The notes below the pieces were generated by a model, which ran no database searches, had not been told where the DNA came from, and saw only the letters and a list, made by a program, of their open reading frames with translations. A DNA stretch of 44,275 nt, taken from the NCBI RefSeq assembly GCF_000003605.2, contig NW_003116458.1, forward strand, positions 170,586 to 214,860, read 5' to 3'. The DNA is from Saccoglossus kowalevskii. Taxonomy: Eukaryota > Hemichordata > Enteropneusta > Harrimaniidae. Shown here in pieces: positions 22,068 through 34,256 of the stretch. The position numbers and the translations under genes were made by a program. Within the stretch, counting starts at the first letter, position 1; each line of letters starts with the position of its first letter.

Positions 22068-22573
22068 CTAAAAACCAATCTGCACAGAAGAAATTTTGAA
22101 AAAAATAATCATACACTCACTGTAAAAAGATACATGTATATATATAAAAAAAGCATACCACATTCAATAGAGAAAATAAAAAAAAATATAGACATATCAT
22201 CATATTAGAAAAAAATGAAACTAAGTGAAAACAAAATAAAACAATGTGCACAGTAGTTCTACTATCTCCCTCCCCCAAGTTTAGAATGGTCAAGCCCTTG
22301 ATTAGTTATTCACCTGCTCATTACTAAGCACTGCATGTTTCTTGTCATGGTTTATTGATGGTACCTTGGTATAGTTGAATTACAGTGAAAACTGCATGTA
22401 TCTTCCATTATTTTTTTTTTTATATCCTCGTTCTTGTTGTATGTGTCTGCTTTCCTGAATATTTTAAATTTAATTTGCGTTAATGTATAAATAATCTTCA
22501 ATGTAAGCAGCTCCTTTGTTTTGTTTCACATTCATTTGTGGTAAGTTTGCCTTCACAATGATCAATTGCAAAG

Positions 22574-22738
22574 TTAAAGCGGGAGGGTCGTCACCTGTGG
22601 ACGCGCGGGAATTGAGTCCCAAGCGACGATAACAACACACGCTAAAAACGCAAAGGCTCATGGGTAGACGCTTGTTTGTAAACAATGACACGCTATGGCT
22701 ATCTGACGCATGCGCAAGTGACGACACCCCCACTTTAA
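22574..22738. mobile_element. Family F MITE, copy 1 (165 bp, TTAA at both borders)
   Basis: The left border TTAAAGCGGGAGGGTCGTCA pairs with the inverted right border TGACGACACCCCCACTTTAA, so TTAA occurs at each end. The element is GC- and CpG-rich (CGCGCGGGAATTGAG, GACGCATGCGCAAGTG) against AT-rich surroundings, which marks it as a young insertion. It matches 42838-43001 in opposite orientation almost base for base, and the end of a third copy lies at about 34100-34188. There is no open frame of its own; the minus-strand frame of 96 codons over it is a by-product. Confidence 0.8.
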
Positions 22739-23875
22739 TATCTATAGGCGTACAGTACAACTTTATGTTTCGTCCTTATCCTGCAACAATGTGAACTTTT
22801 ACATTGACTTGACCAGATAAGGGTTAATCCTCTTTTTTTTCACCTCTGAGAAGTATAAGGCATTAACCTTGGGTCTTCATATATATTTAACACTTGTTTC
22901 TGTGCCAAAGCTTTATAAGCCTACTGTCAGGAAACCCAGCTACTCTATGTAGATCATGGATGTGACTCTGTGTAACATCTCCTGGCTATCTCTTCTTTTG
23001 GAAGTCATTGTCCAGCAACCACAGACCAAGCAGACTTTACACGGGTACCCACGCTGTCCATCCTCCTTGGGTTGTGAGTCTATCTGCAGGCTCCCGCCAG
23101 GGGAACGCCAGCCATGACGCTCGCCTGTACAGTCTCTGCTGGTGGAAGGTTGCAACCAGGTACCACGCGCTCAGCGTCATGATGCAATTCACAGGCAAGT
23201 CGCATCATGGAGCTGTTCGCTGCGACGCCTGCATCCGCAATTCGCTCCCCCTTCCACTTTTGCCAAAACCTTGTGTCTTGTGTCATTTATTGGAGCATTA
23301 ACTTTGAATAATTCTTCTCCACTGCTATTTGTTTATTGGGCAACCATACATATTTTGTCAAGAGAAAAGATATATTTTCTACCTGGAGAGATTTCAATAC
23401 AATAACTACCGGTATACAAAACAATTAAAATATGATTGAGTAAAATTTTGCGTTTAAATTCATATAACTTAATAATTGCCTCATTAATTTCCCTGTATGT
23501 CATGTCTTGTATTTTAATTAACAGCAGACTCCTAAATATAGATATGCCTGTAATGTGCTGGGTTTGGACTCTAATTCAGCCAATTTGAATGCCAAAATCT
23601 CTGTAATAGACTTGAAATTGCAAGTATTTTAAAGGCATTGAGGCAGGCATGTTGAATTTCCATCCTTCCTAACTATCACAATATATCACATTTATTATGT
23701 CTGTGTGTGATTTATATCTTCAGTTCTGCCCTGTTTGCTGACCCAATCACTTACCAGGTACTTACTTAATGATGTGAAGTGTCATTCAATTGTCGCAATA
23801 AACAGTTATTTTTTAGATCGGTAGTTGTGACTCCTTAACTGCTAGAAATTTTGTTTGATCATGTCATGTCCTTTT
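22739..23875. other. Non-coding stretch with a GC-rich, CpG-rich patch at about 23005-23275
   Basis: The patch departs sharply from the AT-rich intron and leaves open frames of 60-97 codons in several frames on both strands, overlapping each other. None has a motif I recognise. It could be a worn transposon gene, a retrocopy or an internal CpG-rich repeat. I make no functional claim. Confidence 0.35.
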
Positions 23876-24420
23876 TAGTTCCTGTTCATCGGGAACCGTC
23901 CTTATCCCACAGTATCTCACACATGCATGGACAGATCAAGTTCAAACTTCACAGATATATCTGGACATTACATCGAACATATGCACATGTATTTGTTTTT
24001 GGATNNNNNNNNNNNNNNNNNNNNNNNNNNNNNNNNNNNNNNNNNNNNNNNNNNCTTGTACGTAAATGGATTCTTTTTAAATTGGGTACATACAATGAAC
24101 ATAATGAGACCTTGATTCACTTCATTTTAGTTTTTGAATCTGATTCAAAATGGCTGTCATTTTGCAAAAATGCATTTCCAGATCCACATCCCTGACATTT
24201 ATGCCTGAGTCGATCAAGTTATAAATGTCACTTAAACATCGGACATCATATAATGTACATTTTTGTCGCCATCAAATCCAAAATGGCTGGCTGGTCATCT
24301 TGTTTAAACAAATTCAGTTCTACAAATACAGTTCTATGTTATGGATATGTCCTCTGCATTCATGTGATATCTCACACCAAACAATGACAATGACTTGTGT
24401 AATATATATTACATGAAACA
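23876..24420 (+). repeat. Family B repeat, diverged copy containing the assembly gap
   Basis: TTAGTTCCTGTTCATCGGGA, then TTCAAACTTCACAGATATAT, CATATGCACATG, and later TGATTCAAAATGGCTGTCAT and CAAAATGGCTGGCTGGTCAT reproduce the order of words in the copies at 28451 and 38250. The N run interrupts it. Confidence 0.5.
24005..24054. other. Assembly gap (50 N)
   Basis: Exactly fifty N bases, so the true length is unknown. It lies inside a dispersed repeat, a common cause of such gaps. Confidence 1.
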
Positions 24421-27400
24421 CGTTAGTCACTTCAAATTTTGTTGACATATAATATTAATACACTTAACATCTGATAAGGGAAGACAATATACACGATCTT
24501 CGAAAATGAAAATTTAGCTGGGAAAACAAAATGTTACTGATGGGGATTTTCTTTTTCCCAGATTGGATATATACCTATGAAGATGATCTCCCTTGTGTAA
24601 CCTTATATATGTATATGTATGTAATAACTCATTTTGAACAAGATGTCCTGGAGATTACATGTGTTTTGAGTACTTGGAAGGGAATACTTGAAAACTGTTA
24701 TGTTGTGTAATGGAAATACACTTATCTAGCTTATCATTGCCAAAACTACCGGGTTACTCCAGAATTGTACCTTCATCATAGTATATCTCATTTGCATATT
24801 TATGATGACTGTTTCATAAATTTGCTCATGGTTTCAGAGAAATATTTTTTCCTTTTGTTGGGGGGGGGGATGGTGAGAATAGCGATAATTTAATATATAT
24901 ATATATATCAGTGATGTTTCTGATAGTAAATTTTTGACTAAAATCCTAATTTTATTAGTATGGCTACAGAAATAATAATAATAATTTCATTTATTACACC
25001 ATAATGAAAGTTAACAAATCATTTTAGGCTGTTCTGTAATAAATTTAAAAACAAAAAATGCAATTTTCCATCTGCACATCTGAGGCTCCTGAAAAAACGT
25101 GGATGCTGTATATACACTGCTCTGATTGACAGTGTTTGATGTTCCATAACTACGGCAAGCAATTGATTACTTTAAATTGACATTTGGACGGAAAATAGAA
25201 GTAAAAATGTGAGTACAATCTTTCATTGACAGGACCTATCAACCGAGGCACATAGACACATCATTGTTCCTTTTGCTAACATATACCGTAACTGTTATTA
25301 ATGAGACAGACCAATTAATGGGCAGGTTTGAAAAGGAAGTGAATTGATTTGTAGAAAAGCAAGCCTAGTTGAGGCTGTGTGATGTAGATAGGTTTGTCGT
25401 TATTGCGCAATTCTAAAATTGCTTATCCTGTTTGACTATCTGTACTGCACACAACTGTGGCTATGTACAGTTGCAGGCTTTATTTTTCTTATAATAAATT
25501 AATGGTCTAACAAATTTGAGGCATTAAAGGCAATTTTGGCCTTGAAAATAGCTGCCCAAATTTTAAAGTTGCTGCAGGTGTTAAATATCAAATACTAGTT
25601 CCAGGGCTAATTTCCTATTAGGCTAAATGTTTCATTTGGTTAAGTACCTGCTTGCAGTGTTTTTGTATTGTTTTCATTCTGAAGATTCTCACAAAATAAT
25701 TATTGTATAATGATGTACACCATAAACCATTGTTTCACTCTGTTATATTCAAATTTGCATGTGATCAGACCTTCTAATTGTTTTAAAATGTGAATGAGGT
25801 CAAATCTGGCAGTAAATGCAATGAGGTACGCAATATATCATCAATTATAGATTATTACGTTAATCCTGTCTTATAGTATTGTATTTATGAGTAAGCTTAT
25901 AACAGTTGCATAATCATGTATCATAAATACCCAGATCACAATTGCAGCATTATGAAAATCAGTGAGTTATTTTCACTAAATCAAAAATTGTTAATTCGTG
26001 AAATTTCAGCCAAACTAAAATAAGATGACTAAAGTTTGTCAATCTGTGTTTTTGATAACAACAGGCATTATCACTTTAATTTGCTTATTAGATGACACAA
26101 GCTAATAAGCATTTAGATATGGTTAAAGGCTTGATTCTCTGTACAAGGTGAACAGATGACAAGAAGTTTCAATATTGCAAGCCACATGATTAAGTAGCTT
26201 GCCTAAATCATGTGTTAACAGAGCATTAAAATATGAACATGTAGAAGACAGATGTTACTAGCATTTATCAAATATCATTTTCTGCATTACCTAGACAATA
26301 ATACAGTATTTTTTATTTTTTTTTTATTTTGACAAAATCTATTTGTTGGCTTACATGTGTATGTATGGGCAATATAATTGAGACTTGGAAAATTCTTGAT
26401 ATTGTAGTACCCCCCGACATATGTGAAGTGTGGCCAGTTTCTTATATGTCTAGGGCGGGAAATCATAATGGCTGTGATAAATAAAGAATTATTTATTATG
26501 CACACAGTGTATTATACAATGGAAATAGTTTCCAACTATGGGTAGAAATCATTTGCATAAAAATAATGTATGCTTTGACAGACATTATTACTGTTGTTGT
26601 TTTATGAACCAGACATAGAACAACGACCGAAGACAATAAGGATGATGCAGAGGCTGAAACAAGTATCCAATATCCTAAAACAATATTTAATTGGATAGTG
26701 GTTCCCATTCATATAATTGTATTGTATATATCTGTATATATATTGATGTATGTTTAATGCTTTTGTTTCTGTAATCAGGGATGCTAATAATTTACCCAAT
26801 TCTATTTTAAATTCTGTTGGTTAGTTAAAAATTTCAAATTTTTTAATTAAAGTGCTAGTAAAATCATTAAATTTGTCTAAACAACTCATATGTTATACAT
26901 GTAACTTTAGATTTTAATTCATACAAAATAAATATTGAAAGTAAATATTATATTCTTGCAAGACTCCATTACATATACATTAAAAATCAATCTGTCTGTA
27001 CAGTGTCATGGTTTTGACAGGTGTCTGTTTAATGTCATAGTTTAGATAATCGTGTTTCTGATACAATACTGTTTACAGACAAGTCTTTGAGTTTATTTTG
27101 GTTTAGGCATCTTATTTCTGGTACACAACTTTGCTTGTAATGTATCTTTTTTTGATTGGTTTTAGGGCTAAATAGAGTTAGACATCTTTCTTATACACAG
27201 CTTAAATTGGCTTACAAAATTACTGTTAACAGGTTTTCGCATTCATGTCATGGTTGAGACATGTACATTTTCTGGTTTTGACAGATTTCCGGTTTACAAA
27301 GGGCCCTGTTTAAATACTTAAAGGCTCATTTAGTATGGTATATCATAAACCACGCTAATGGACATAATGGCCACATTTGATTGATGTGTATTTTAATTTG

Positions 27401-28249
27401 TTTCCGGCTTTCCATATACATGTAGTGTGTATAACCTACATTAATAATAATCTGCCAAAGATATTAAAACTGTAATGAAAAGCTGCTTCAACTTATACAT
27501 GTCAGTAACAAGCGACATGTATATGTAACCTTAAACTCCCACCTGTTAAAGCATGAGAATAGTGTAGACAGAACCAATCTAATTAAATGTTTAAGTATAC
27601 ACTTTGATTGGTATGTGTGTCTATTAAATACTGAATTATCTTATTTGTTATTTTTTTTTACCTCATTTCTATATTTACGATTGTATGTCATACAACCATT
27701 TGGGAGTTATATTTAATGTGGGAATGCTGTTGAAAATAAACAATTTAACGCGATTGAAAGTAAACTCTGTGAGTTCTATACATTTTTTTCAACCCTCACT
27801 AGACTGTATCTCTTAAATAACTAGCGTATTGAAAAATGGAAATGTGTTTAAAGCAATCATTGCCAGTTTTGTTAAACTTGTTGGTTTTAAGTTATCAAAA
27901 GATCTATTTATATATCAAAATGACTACCTTATAAATTTGCTCTATTAGAAGCGCGTATCTAATATAATTTCACATGAATTAATAATTACATTTACTTCAT
28001 GCCAGATCATTAAAACACCACTTATTCTTGTCATAGATACATATTACTGTTATTTACTTAATAGAGCAAATTAGATGGTATGATAGGTTTCTTAAAATTG
28101 TTAATTTAATTTATGATAGCTCAAAAGAAAGTTGAATACACGTTTGCAGAAAAGAAGTGAATTTCTAGCTTTGCTAGCAAAATAATCAATTCTCAAACTA
28201 GAACTGTATGTATTTCCATGCAATACTGGCATAGTACTCTAAACATATT
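24421..28249. other. Intronic stretch without supported genes
   Basis: It contains a poly(G) run at 24860-24869, a (TA)n run at about 24892-24908, and degenerate GTTTAGACA-type words at 27000-27300. No exon, RNA gene or bounded transposon was recognised. Three short minus-strand open frames between 26287 and 26799 overlap one another and are AT-driven. Confidence 0.4.
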
Positions 28250-28426
28250 AATTAATCTCTGATTTTAAATTTCACTGTTTTTGCTGATAAGTGAAATCTG
28301 CTAAATTAAAATCCATGTAAGATGTAAGATTACAATAGAACAATGTGAATTTAAAACCGTATCGGTGAATATGCTTAATAGTTATTATAAATTAAAGACC
28401 CATGAAAATTAATAGTTTTACATTAT
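28250..28426. mobile_element. Family H palindromic MITE, worn copy 3
   Basis: TTTTAAATTTCACTG, CTGCTAAATTAAAATCCATG, AATGTGAATTTAAAACC and CCATGAAAATTAATAGTTTT follow the same order as in the copy at 11086. The ends are too decayed to fix exactly. Confidence 0.45.
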
Positions 28427-28450
28427 TATGGTTCTAAGTCGTGACATTTT

Positions 28451-29145
28451 TAGTCCTTGTTCGGACGCAGTCCGAAAACAAAGACTTATGTTTTGACCTC
28501 CGTGTGTCCAAGCGTGCGTGCATGTGTGTGCGTGCATGCGTCTGTGCGTGCGTCCGGACCTGTATCTTAGAAATGCCTGGACCAATCACAATCAAACTTC
28601 ACACATACATCATACATGATATTATACATATGCACGTCAATTTGTTTCACGATCTGATTCAAGATGGCTGATTGGCAGCCATTTTTGTGCTAAAAAATCC
28701 TAAAAATCAAGCATTCTCGGCTGTTTACAGATGGATTTTGTTCAAACTTGGTATATACATTAGATATTATGGGACCTTGATGCAAATAATTTTGTTTTTC
28801 AGATAAAATTCAAAATGGCCGACTGACTTTGTTTTAATGATTGGGCTTCTAGAGCATTATCTCTTAAATGCTTTGACTGATTATATTCAAATATTATATA
28901 TATTTGTTATACATCATGTTATATAATATACATGTAGTCAAAATGGCTGATTTTGAATGCTGTTCCAGAGCTTTATCTCTCAATATGGACAAGTACTTGT
29001 TTGACGATCAGATACAAATGTCAATCATTTTAATGTTAAAAAATCATATTCCTGACATGGTTATATTCCAGCTATATTACTACAAACAAAACTATGTATC
29101 TTAAATTTGATAACTAACGGGGACTGTGCCATGCATGGCTTGTTA
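28451..29145 (+). repeat. Family B repeat, copy 1 (about 695 bp)
   Basis: It starts TAGTCCTTGTTCGGACGCAG and ends AACGGGGACTGTGCCATGCA followed by TGGCTTGTT. The interior has a CGTGCGTGC-rich stretch (28500-28560), then monomers with ATCAAACTTCACACATACAT, TTCAAACTTGGTATATACAT, TTCAAGATGGCTGATTGGCA and CAAAATGGCCGACTG. These words recur in the same order in the copies at 33449 and 38250. It has no intact reading frame. Confidence 0.75.
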
Positions 29146-30884
29146 CTATACAGTTCATATTGTTCACATGTACAGTAACTGAATGTTCATTGTGAATTGG
29201 AAAAAAAAGCAACAAAAACCTGTGGCATCTTCGCTCAACAGTAACATTGCTGCAACTTCTTTCAGTACACATTAAATCATACATGAAATACTGAAATCAT
29301 GAAATTGTCAGTAACTATGTTGAAGCCGTTCAGTCATTGCATCCATGGGTCCCATGCAAGAAATATTTTGTTCATTGATTTACATAAGTTTGAACACGCT
29401 ACACTGCAATTCTAGTGTTTTAGTTTCTGAGCATAAAGTACGCTGCATTTGCTCTACATACCTGCAAGCTACACATGGGAAGTTACGAGGAGAATAAAAC
29501 AGTATTTCGTGAATACGATACAACAAGATTGACAATCATGGCATTTATAAATCCATAAATAACCTGACGTGAATAAAACGGACATGATTATCTCTTTTTA
29601 AAATATCAGTCTATATTATCACACTATTATCTGATGATTCTAAATTACTATTATCAACTCCAGGTTAAAATCATTTTAACCTTCCCTTCTCTTTGTTGCC
29701 ATAGCAACTTATTGTAGGCAGCTGTTGCTTTTGTTTGTAGCATTATTGGCGTTAAAGAGTGTGTCAGTTGTGATTTCTTCAAATATGAATTATTGAATTA
29801 CTGATTTAATTGCAACACAGACTACCATTTATCACCCTACCCACGGATTCCATTCAATTCCCAATGATGTTTCCCTGCAGCACTATTTGTTTAACGTTTT
29901 TAATGTAACTATTGAAAATGTTGTTTTATTATCCTTGGGTGCAAGGTGATGACATGATTGATGTACAGGTGTGCGTTTATATGACTACAAATATTGATTT
30001 ATGTCTCATATTTTTACACATGTTGCCTTAATATAAAAGTTATTACATCTATAAACACTGAATACAGTGATATATTAATCTTCTTATGTTGTAACAGTAG
30101 TTAAGCTCACAATATATTAATAAATCATTAATTAATTATCAATTTTTAATTAATAATCAATATTATTAATCAGTGAATGCTTTATATTAAAAAAAAAAAA
30201 ACACTGATAGAAGAAGAATATTATTTTTTAACATCAATAAATTCCTAAAATTTGGATTTATAAGTTAATAATTTCTGCAGTCCACAAGAACTGTGTTGGA
30301 TAGAAAAATGATTAGTTTATCATGGTTTATGATTGTCAAATTGAATAACCTCAACAGTGCATGTATTTTTATGCTGCCATATTCAGTAGAGTAGAACAGC
30401 TGTCTATTTGTCATGGTTGCTTTATATTTACAACATCAGAAGAGTATATAAAATGTGAGTGTTTAAATGTGAAATGTCATGCTTGTGTCCACTGCTTTCT
30501 CTTTCTAGATTTATGTGAATGTATGAAATTTAAACTAGCAGTCTGTCAGCTTTTATAGCTCTGCCGTTTGAGATGCATTATAAAAAAGGAATGCCAAATG
30601 CCAGTTTGGTCATTTTCAAGATCACATGAATATTCCCTTCAACTAGGAAATTGTAATTATTAACACTACCGGTAAATGAATCAATCTGACAGTCGTTAAT
30701 CCAAAGTACCGTACCTACAAATAAAATATCAAAACATTAGTGCTGATTGTTTTCAAAAAGATGTCAGAAAAAGTTTTTTTTATCAAAAATGACAATAATA
30801 TTCATAAAAATTATAGAATGAAAGTTATCAACAAGAAATTAAAAATATGACTGAGATTTACCCATGGTACATGTACCGGTACTT
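29146..30884. other. Intronic stretch, including an AT-only dyad near 30118-30180
   Basis: The only structure noted is a TTAATTAATTATCAATTTTT and AATTAATAATCAATATTATT dyad. A weak minus-orientation match to family A lies at 30740-30830. No gene was found. Confidence 0.4.
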
Positions 30885-31694
30885 GCAGTATAGTCTGGGT
30901 GTAACTTAACTTCCAAGCTGGCTCTCACTGCTGTCTTTGTTTTTTCAGAAAAACTAATAATTTTTAAAGCAAGTTTCGTTATCATCAAATATATTTTTAA
31001 TGCATACTTTGTAGTATTATTACAATTATCATAATTTTATATTCATTTCAAAATAGATAATTATTCATGTCGTTCGGTTTGAGTTCTGCACACGTATCCT
31101 GCTTGTTTTTTAATGGATTTTGTGCATGCATCAGTTTTGTTAGTTGTATCTTTTGTTTCAAGCAAGTCAGTCGTTTAATTTTCCTTTGAATTTCTATGCT
31201 GCAGGGCTATGGTGCTAATATTTAGTGATTTCCTAGAATTTGGTTGGCCAATTAGTTATTCTTGCAGTTTCCTCCCTATGGCTCGAGCATTAAATCACAA
31301 CTCTGCCATTTCTTTCCCAGATCATGTAGAGGTGATACTTGGCAACAGAGCAGTCTTTTAGTGCTGCAATCAGTTCTTTTGACTCTCCACCTTTCTCTAC
31401 GCCTATAACCTACCACTAATGAGAGGTATTCAGGCAGAGTACTCTTCATAATTTTATTAATTGGCTTAATTAAAACAACCTCAGCTTGCTTTCAAAACTG
31501 TCATATATCTATATTTTGCATAGTAATCTGCTTAAATAAATATGTCCTACACAGTATTAACATTGGGAAATACCACAAAGATTAAGTTGAAATTATTGCT
31601 GACATTTATACTTGTGTTAAAAAAAATGAGTTTCTATGAAAACGGACAGCCAGCTAATAGCTGGAAGTTAAGTTATGCTCAAACTGTACTGTAG
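30885..31694. mobile_element. Family D TIR element, long copy (about 810 bp)
   Basis: The left terminus CAGTATAGTCTGGGTGTAAC, then TTAACTTCCAAGCTGGCT, is inverted at the right end (AGCTGGAAGTTAAGTTATGC, then TCAAACTGTACTG). The TIR is about 35 bp. The two short elements at 4806 and 6067 share these ends and parts of the interior (TTGCTTTCAAAACT with the first, CAGAAAAA and CTAATAATTTTTAAAG with the second). There is no transposase frame, so even this longest copy is non-autonomous or decayed. Confidence 0.65.
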
Positions 31695-31739
31695 ATATGT
31701 GACAGATTTAAAATCATGCTAAGCCCAGTTGAAGCCAGC

Positions 31740-32060
31740 AATGTAAAGCCATGCTTGGACATGTACAATATCAAAGCAAATGGGCTAGCCATTCCCAGGA
31801 AGAAGTTGAAAATATTTTTTTTTAAAAATGACAAAAATTAGAATATCATCTTAAAATGAACAAATCCAACATACATTGTAGGTCCAGCTAAGACACCATC
31901 TTATAAAATATCAAAGCTATCGAGCTAGTCGTCTTCAGTAGGAATTCAAATATATAGTTTTTTAACCAACAATTTTCACAATGAAATTAGAAAATTATAT
32001 TTATCATCATGAAATGAACAAATCTGCGAGAGAATCAACCTAGGTAAATTTGTAGTGAGT
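31740..32060 (-). repeat. Family A repeat on the minus strand, two monomers
   Basis: ATATCATCTTAAAATGAACA, then AATCC (from about 31845), and ATCATCATGAAATGAACAAA, then TCTGC (from about 32003), are reverse complements of the TTTGTTCATTTTGTGATGAT word of the repeat at 484-1170. The 'AATTAGAA', 'CAAAGCTAT' and 'GGACATGTACA' words fall in the expected mirrored order. Confidence 0.6.
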
Positions 32061-33089
32061 ATGCAGCATCTGACAGAACATATATGTTAATGAACCATCT
32101 CTCACTGTGGGATATCCAGTCTCACATTGTGGAATATTATCTTCATTATTCACGATAACGAGATCGACATGTAGTACTGATATATTTCAAATACATACAA
32201 ACTATCCCTGCAGGCCACAAGGCACTCGTAATTTGCAGCTAAATGTCCAAAGTATAGTACTTGATATCAATGCCTTCTGGGTTATCATATTTTGAGTTGT
32301 GCTCATCTTAACACTACATTTAAACTTGAATGGTTTGGATTTTCGTCTCAATAAAATGATCGTATCCATGAAAAAATCTCTATTTTTGTATAGATATCAA
32401 AATTCTAATATTGGACTTACGGTTATATGCCACCAGTTTTGTCCAAAAACTTGAAAATATAATTTTTTTTTTAGGTAAATTCAATTGGTATTCATTTTAC
32501 TGCATCTTGGCCAGTGCTTCTCTAATTAGGTAATTTGCATAATGTATATTTTGTTGTTATATTTTATGATTTCTATTTAGCATCCTTCACCTATTGGCTG
32601 TCTGTATTTCATGAACTTTGTACTATGGTATATTTGCCACAGACACATGGTTTAAGACTGACAATTGTCGGTTTGGGATCACTAGATCAGGAAATATATT
32701 CTTTTTCACCCCGGCTTACATCCGTGTGCATCCGGCCCTTAAAATCCAATATACCGGTACATTTAATGGATACTCAGCACAGCATGGTGCATAGTAAAGA
32801 TATCGGAAGTTAATATGATTTCTACCGTTTATTTTCATGTGCTTCTATAAAAAAAAAATCACGACCATGATGTTGTATATCTGTGATATGTATCCAAGAT
32901 TTACGGCAGAACAAACAATATATATATCTTCAAAAAATATATTAGGAAGGCAGTTGTTTGTGGGAAATATGTGATATCTTTAGCTACATGCACTTCTATA
33001 CTGTGGCTTTGAATGACTATAATTTTTATATTACTATATTTTGTCTTGTTTTTGTCGTTATAACAGTTCGCAAACATTTGGTAGTTAGA
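32061..33089. other. Intronic stretch without recognised features
   Basis: Open frames of 62-92 codons at 32107 and 32535 have no family features and no splice-site support. Confidence 0.4.
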
Positions 33090-33300
33090 CAGTTTTGGTT
33101 TAGCATCCTTTGTCAGCATTTACTAGGAAAGTACTCCTTTTCAAACAGTCTCCATTTACAAACGTCTTTATTTGTTGCCAACCATGCCTGTTTTGCTCGG
33201 AAAGTACTCCTTTCATGTTCCGCACAGTCCCTGTTTACTAGTTTTCTTGTTCTCAGCAATGTTAATTTACTTGGAAAGGACTGTTTTCAGACCAAGGTTG
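33090..33300 (+). repeat. Three degenerate tandem units of about 74 bp
   Basis: AGGAAAGTACTCCTTTT at about 33124, CGGAAAGTACTCCTTTC at about 33198 and TGGAAAGGACTGTTTTC at about 33271 are evenly spaced. TTTACAAACGTCTT and TGTTTACTAGTTTTCTT lie between them. The open frame at 32958-33311 is a consequence of this and not a gene. Confidence 0.55.
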
Positions 33301-33448
33301 TTCTCACATGATCTAACTGGTGATTAGTCAATTTTGTTGCAATGTCGTAGCAACATAATAACATTTGATTGCTGTGATTCATATTACGAGTAGTATTTCA
33401 TGTTAGTAAATCTTTTTGTGAAGTTCATGCAGTGGTTTTTCTTTTAAT

Positions 33449-34256
33449 TAGTCCCCGTTCAGACGAAGTCGGAAAACGAGGACTTATAATTCGGTCTCCG
33501 TCCGTCCGTGCGTCTGTGCGTCCGTCCGGAGTCATATCTCAGAATCCTTTGGACCGATTCCGTTCATTCTTTGCATGTGCCTAGTACCTTATGTGGGACA
33601 TATGCACATGCAGTGGTTTAGCTTTTCGATTCAAAATGGCCAACTGGCAGCCATCTTGTTTTTTGAAAACGTTGTATTTTGGACATGCTCTGTCAGTTGT
33701 CATTCAAACTTGGTACATAGATTATACATGTTAGGATACATGTCCATGACGATTTATTTCGCAATTGGATCAAAGATGGTCGACTGGCAGGCATCTTTTT
33801 TTTTTTTTTTATGCGGTATCTTGGATGTGCTCTGTCAGTTTTCATTCAAATTTGGCACATACATGTACTTTATACATGTTAAGATGCATGTCCATGACAA
33901 TTTGTTTCAAAATCTGGTCAAGGATAGCCGATTGACAGCCCTCTGACTTTTTGGCCTTACTACTATATTTCCACAATTTATGTACCATTTTCATTCGTAT
34001 TTGGCACATACATCATACATATCAGTGTGTTTCATAATCAGATCAAAGATGGCCAAATAACGGCTGTTTTTGTTTTTGGCCATATTACTACTACACGGAA
34101 CACGTGTTTTGATGTAAATAAATCTGTTGTATTCGCCACTTGGAACTCAAGTTTCAAGGACACACTCGCGACAACCCCTCCGCTTTAATATGACGAGCAC
34201 AAAGAGAACTTTCAAAAATTTAACGGGGACTGTGTCATTTTCAATGACTTGTTTTT
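33449..34256 (+). repeat. Family B repeat, copy 2 (about 808 bp)
   Basis: It starts TAGTCCCCGTTCAGACGAAG and ends AACGGGGACTGTGTCATTTT followed by CAATGACTTGTTTTT, mirroring copy 1. A CGTCCGTCCGTGCGTC stretch is followed by at least three monomers containing TTCAAACTTGGTACATAGAT/TTCAAATTTGGCACATACAT and CAAAGATGG..GACTGGCAG. Near its right end it carries a truncated family F MITE. The 123-codon frame at 33575-33946 spans the monomers and is not considered a gene. Confidence 0.75.
34100..34188. mobile_element. Family F MITE, truncated and diverged copy 3
   Basis: CGCCACTTGGAACTCAAG, then GACAACCCCTCCGCTTTAA (ending 34188), align with the right half of the inverted copy 1 (CGTCGCTTGGGACTCAAT and GACGACCCTCCCGCTTTAA). 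The border again falls on TTAA. The other half is missing or unrecognisable. It is nested inside family B copy 2. Confidence 0.55.

Noticed and set aside
30118-30180. AT-only dyad suggesting a hairpin or origin
   Set aside because: Long stretches of only A and T form such dyads by chance, and nothing nearby supports a function.
33575-33946. 123-codon open frame with repeated FKFGT and KMVDWQ-like words
   Set aside because: The repeated peptide words come from the DNA monomers of family B. Other copies of the repeat do not keep the frame open.
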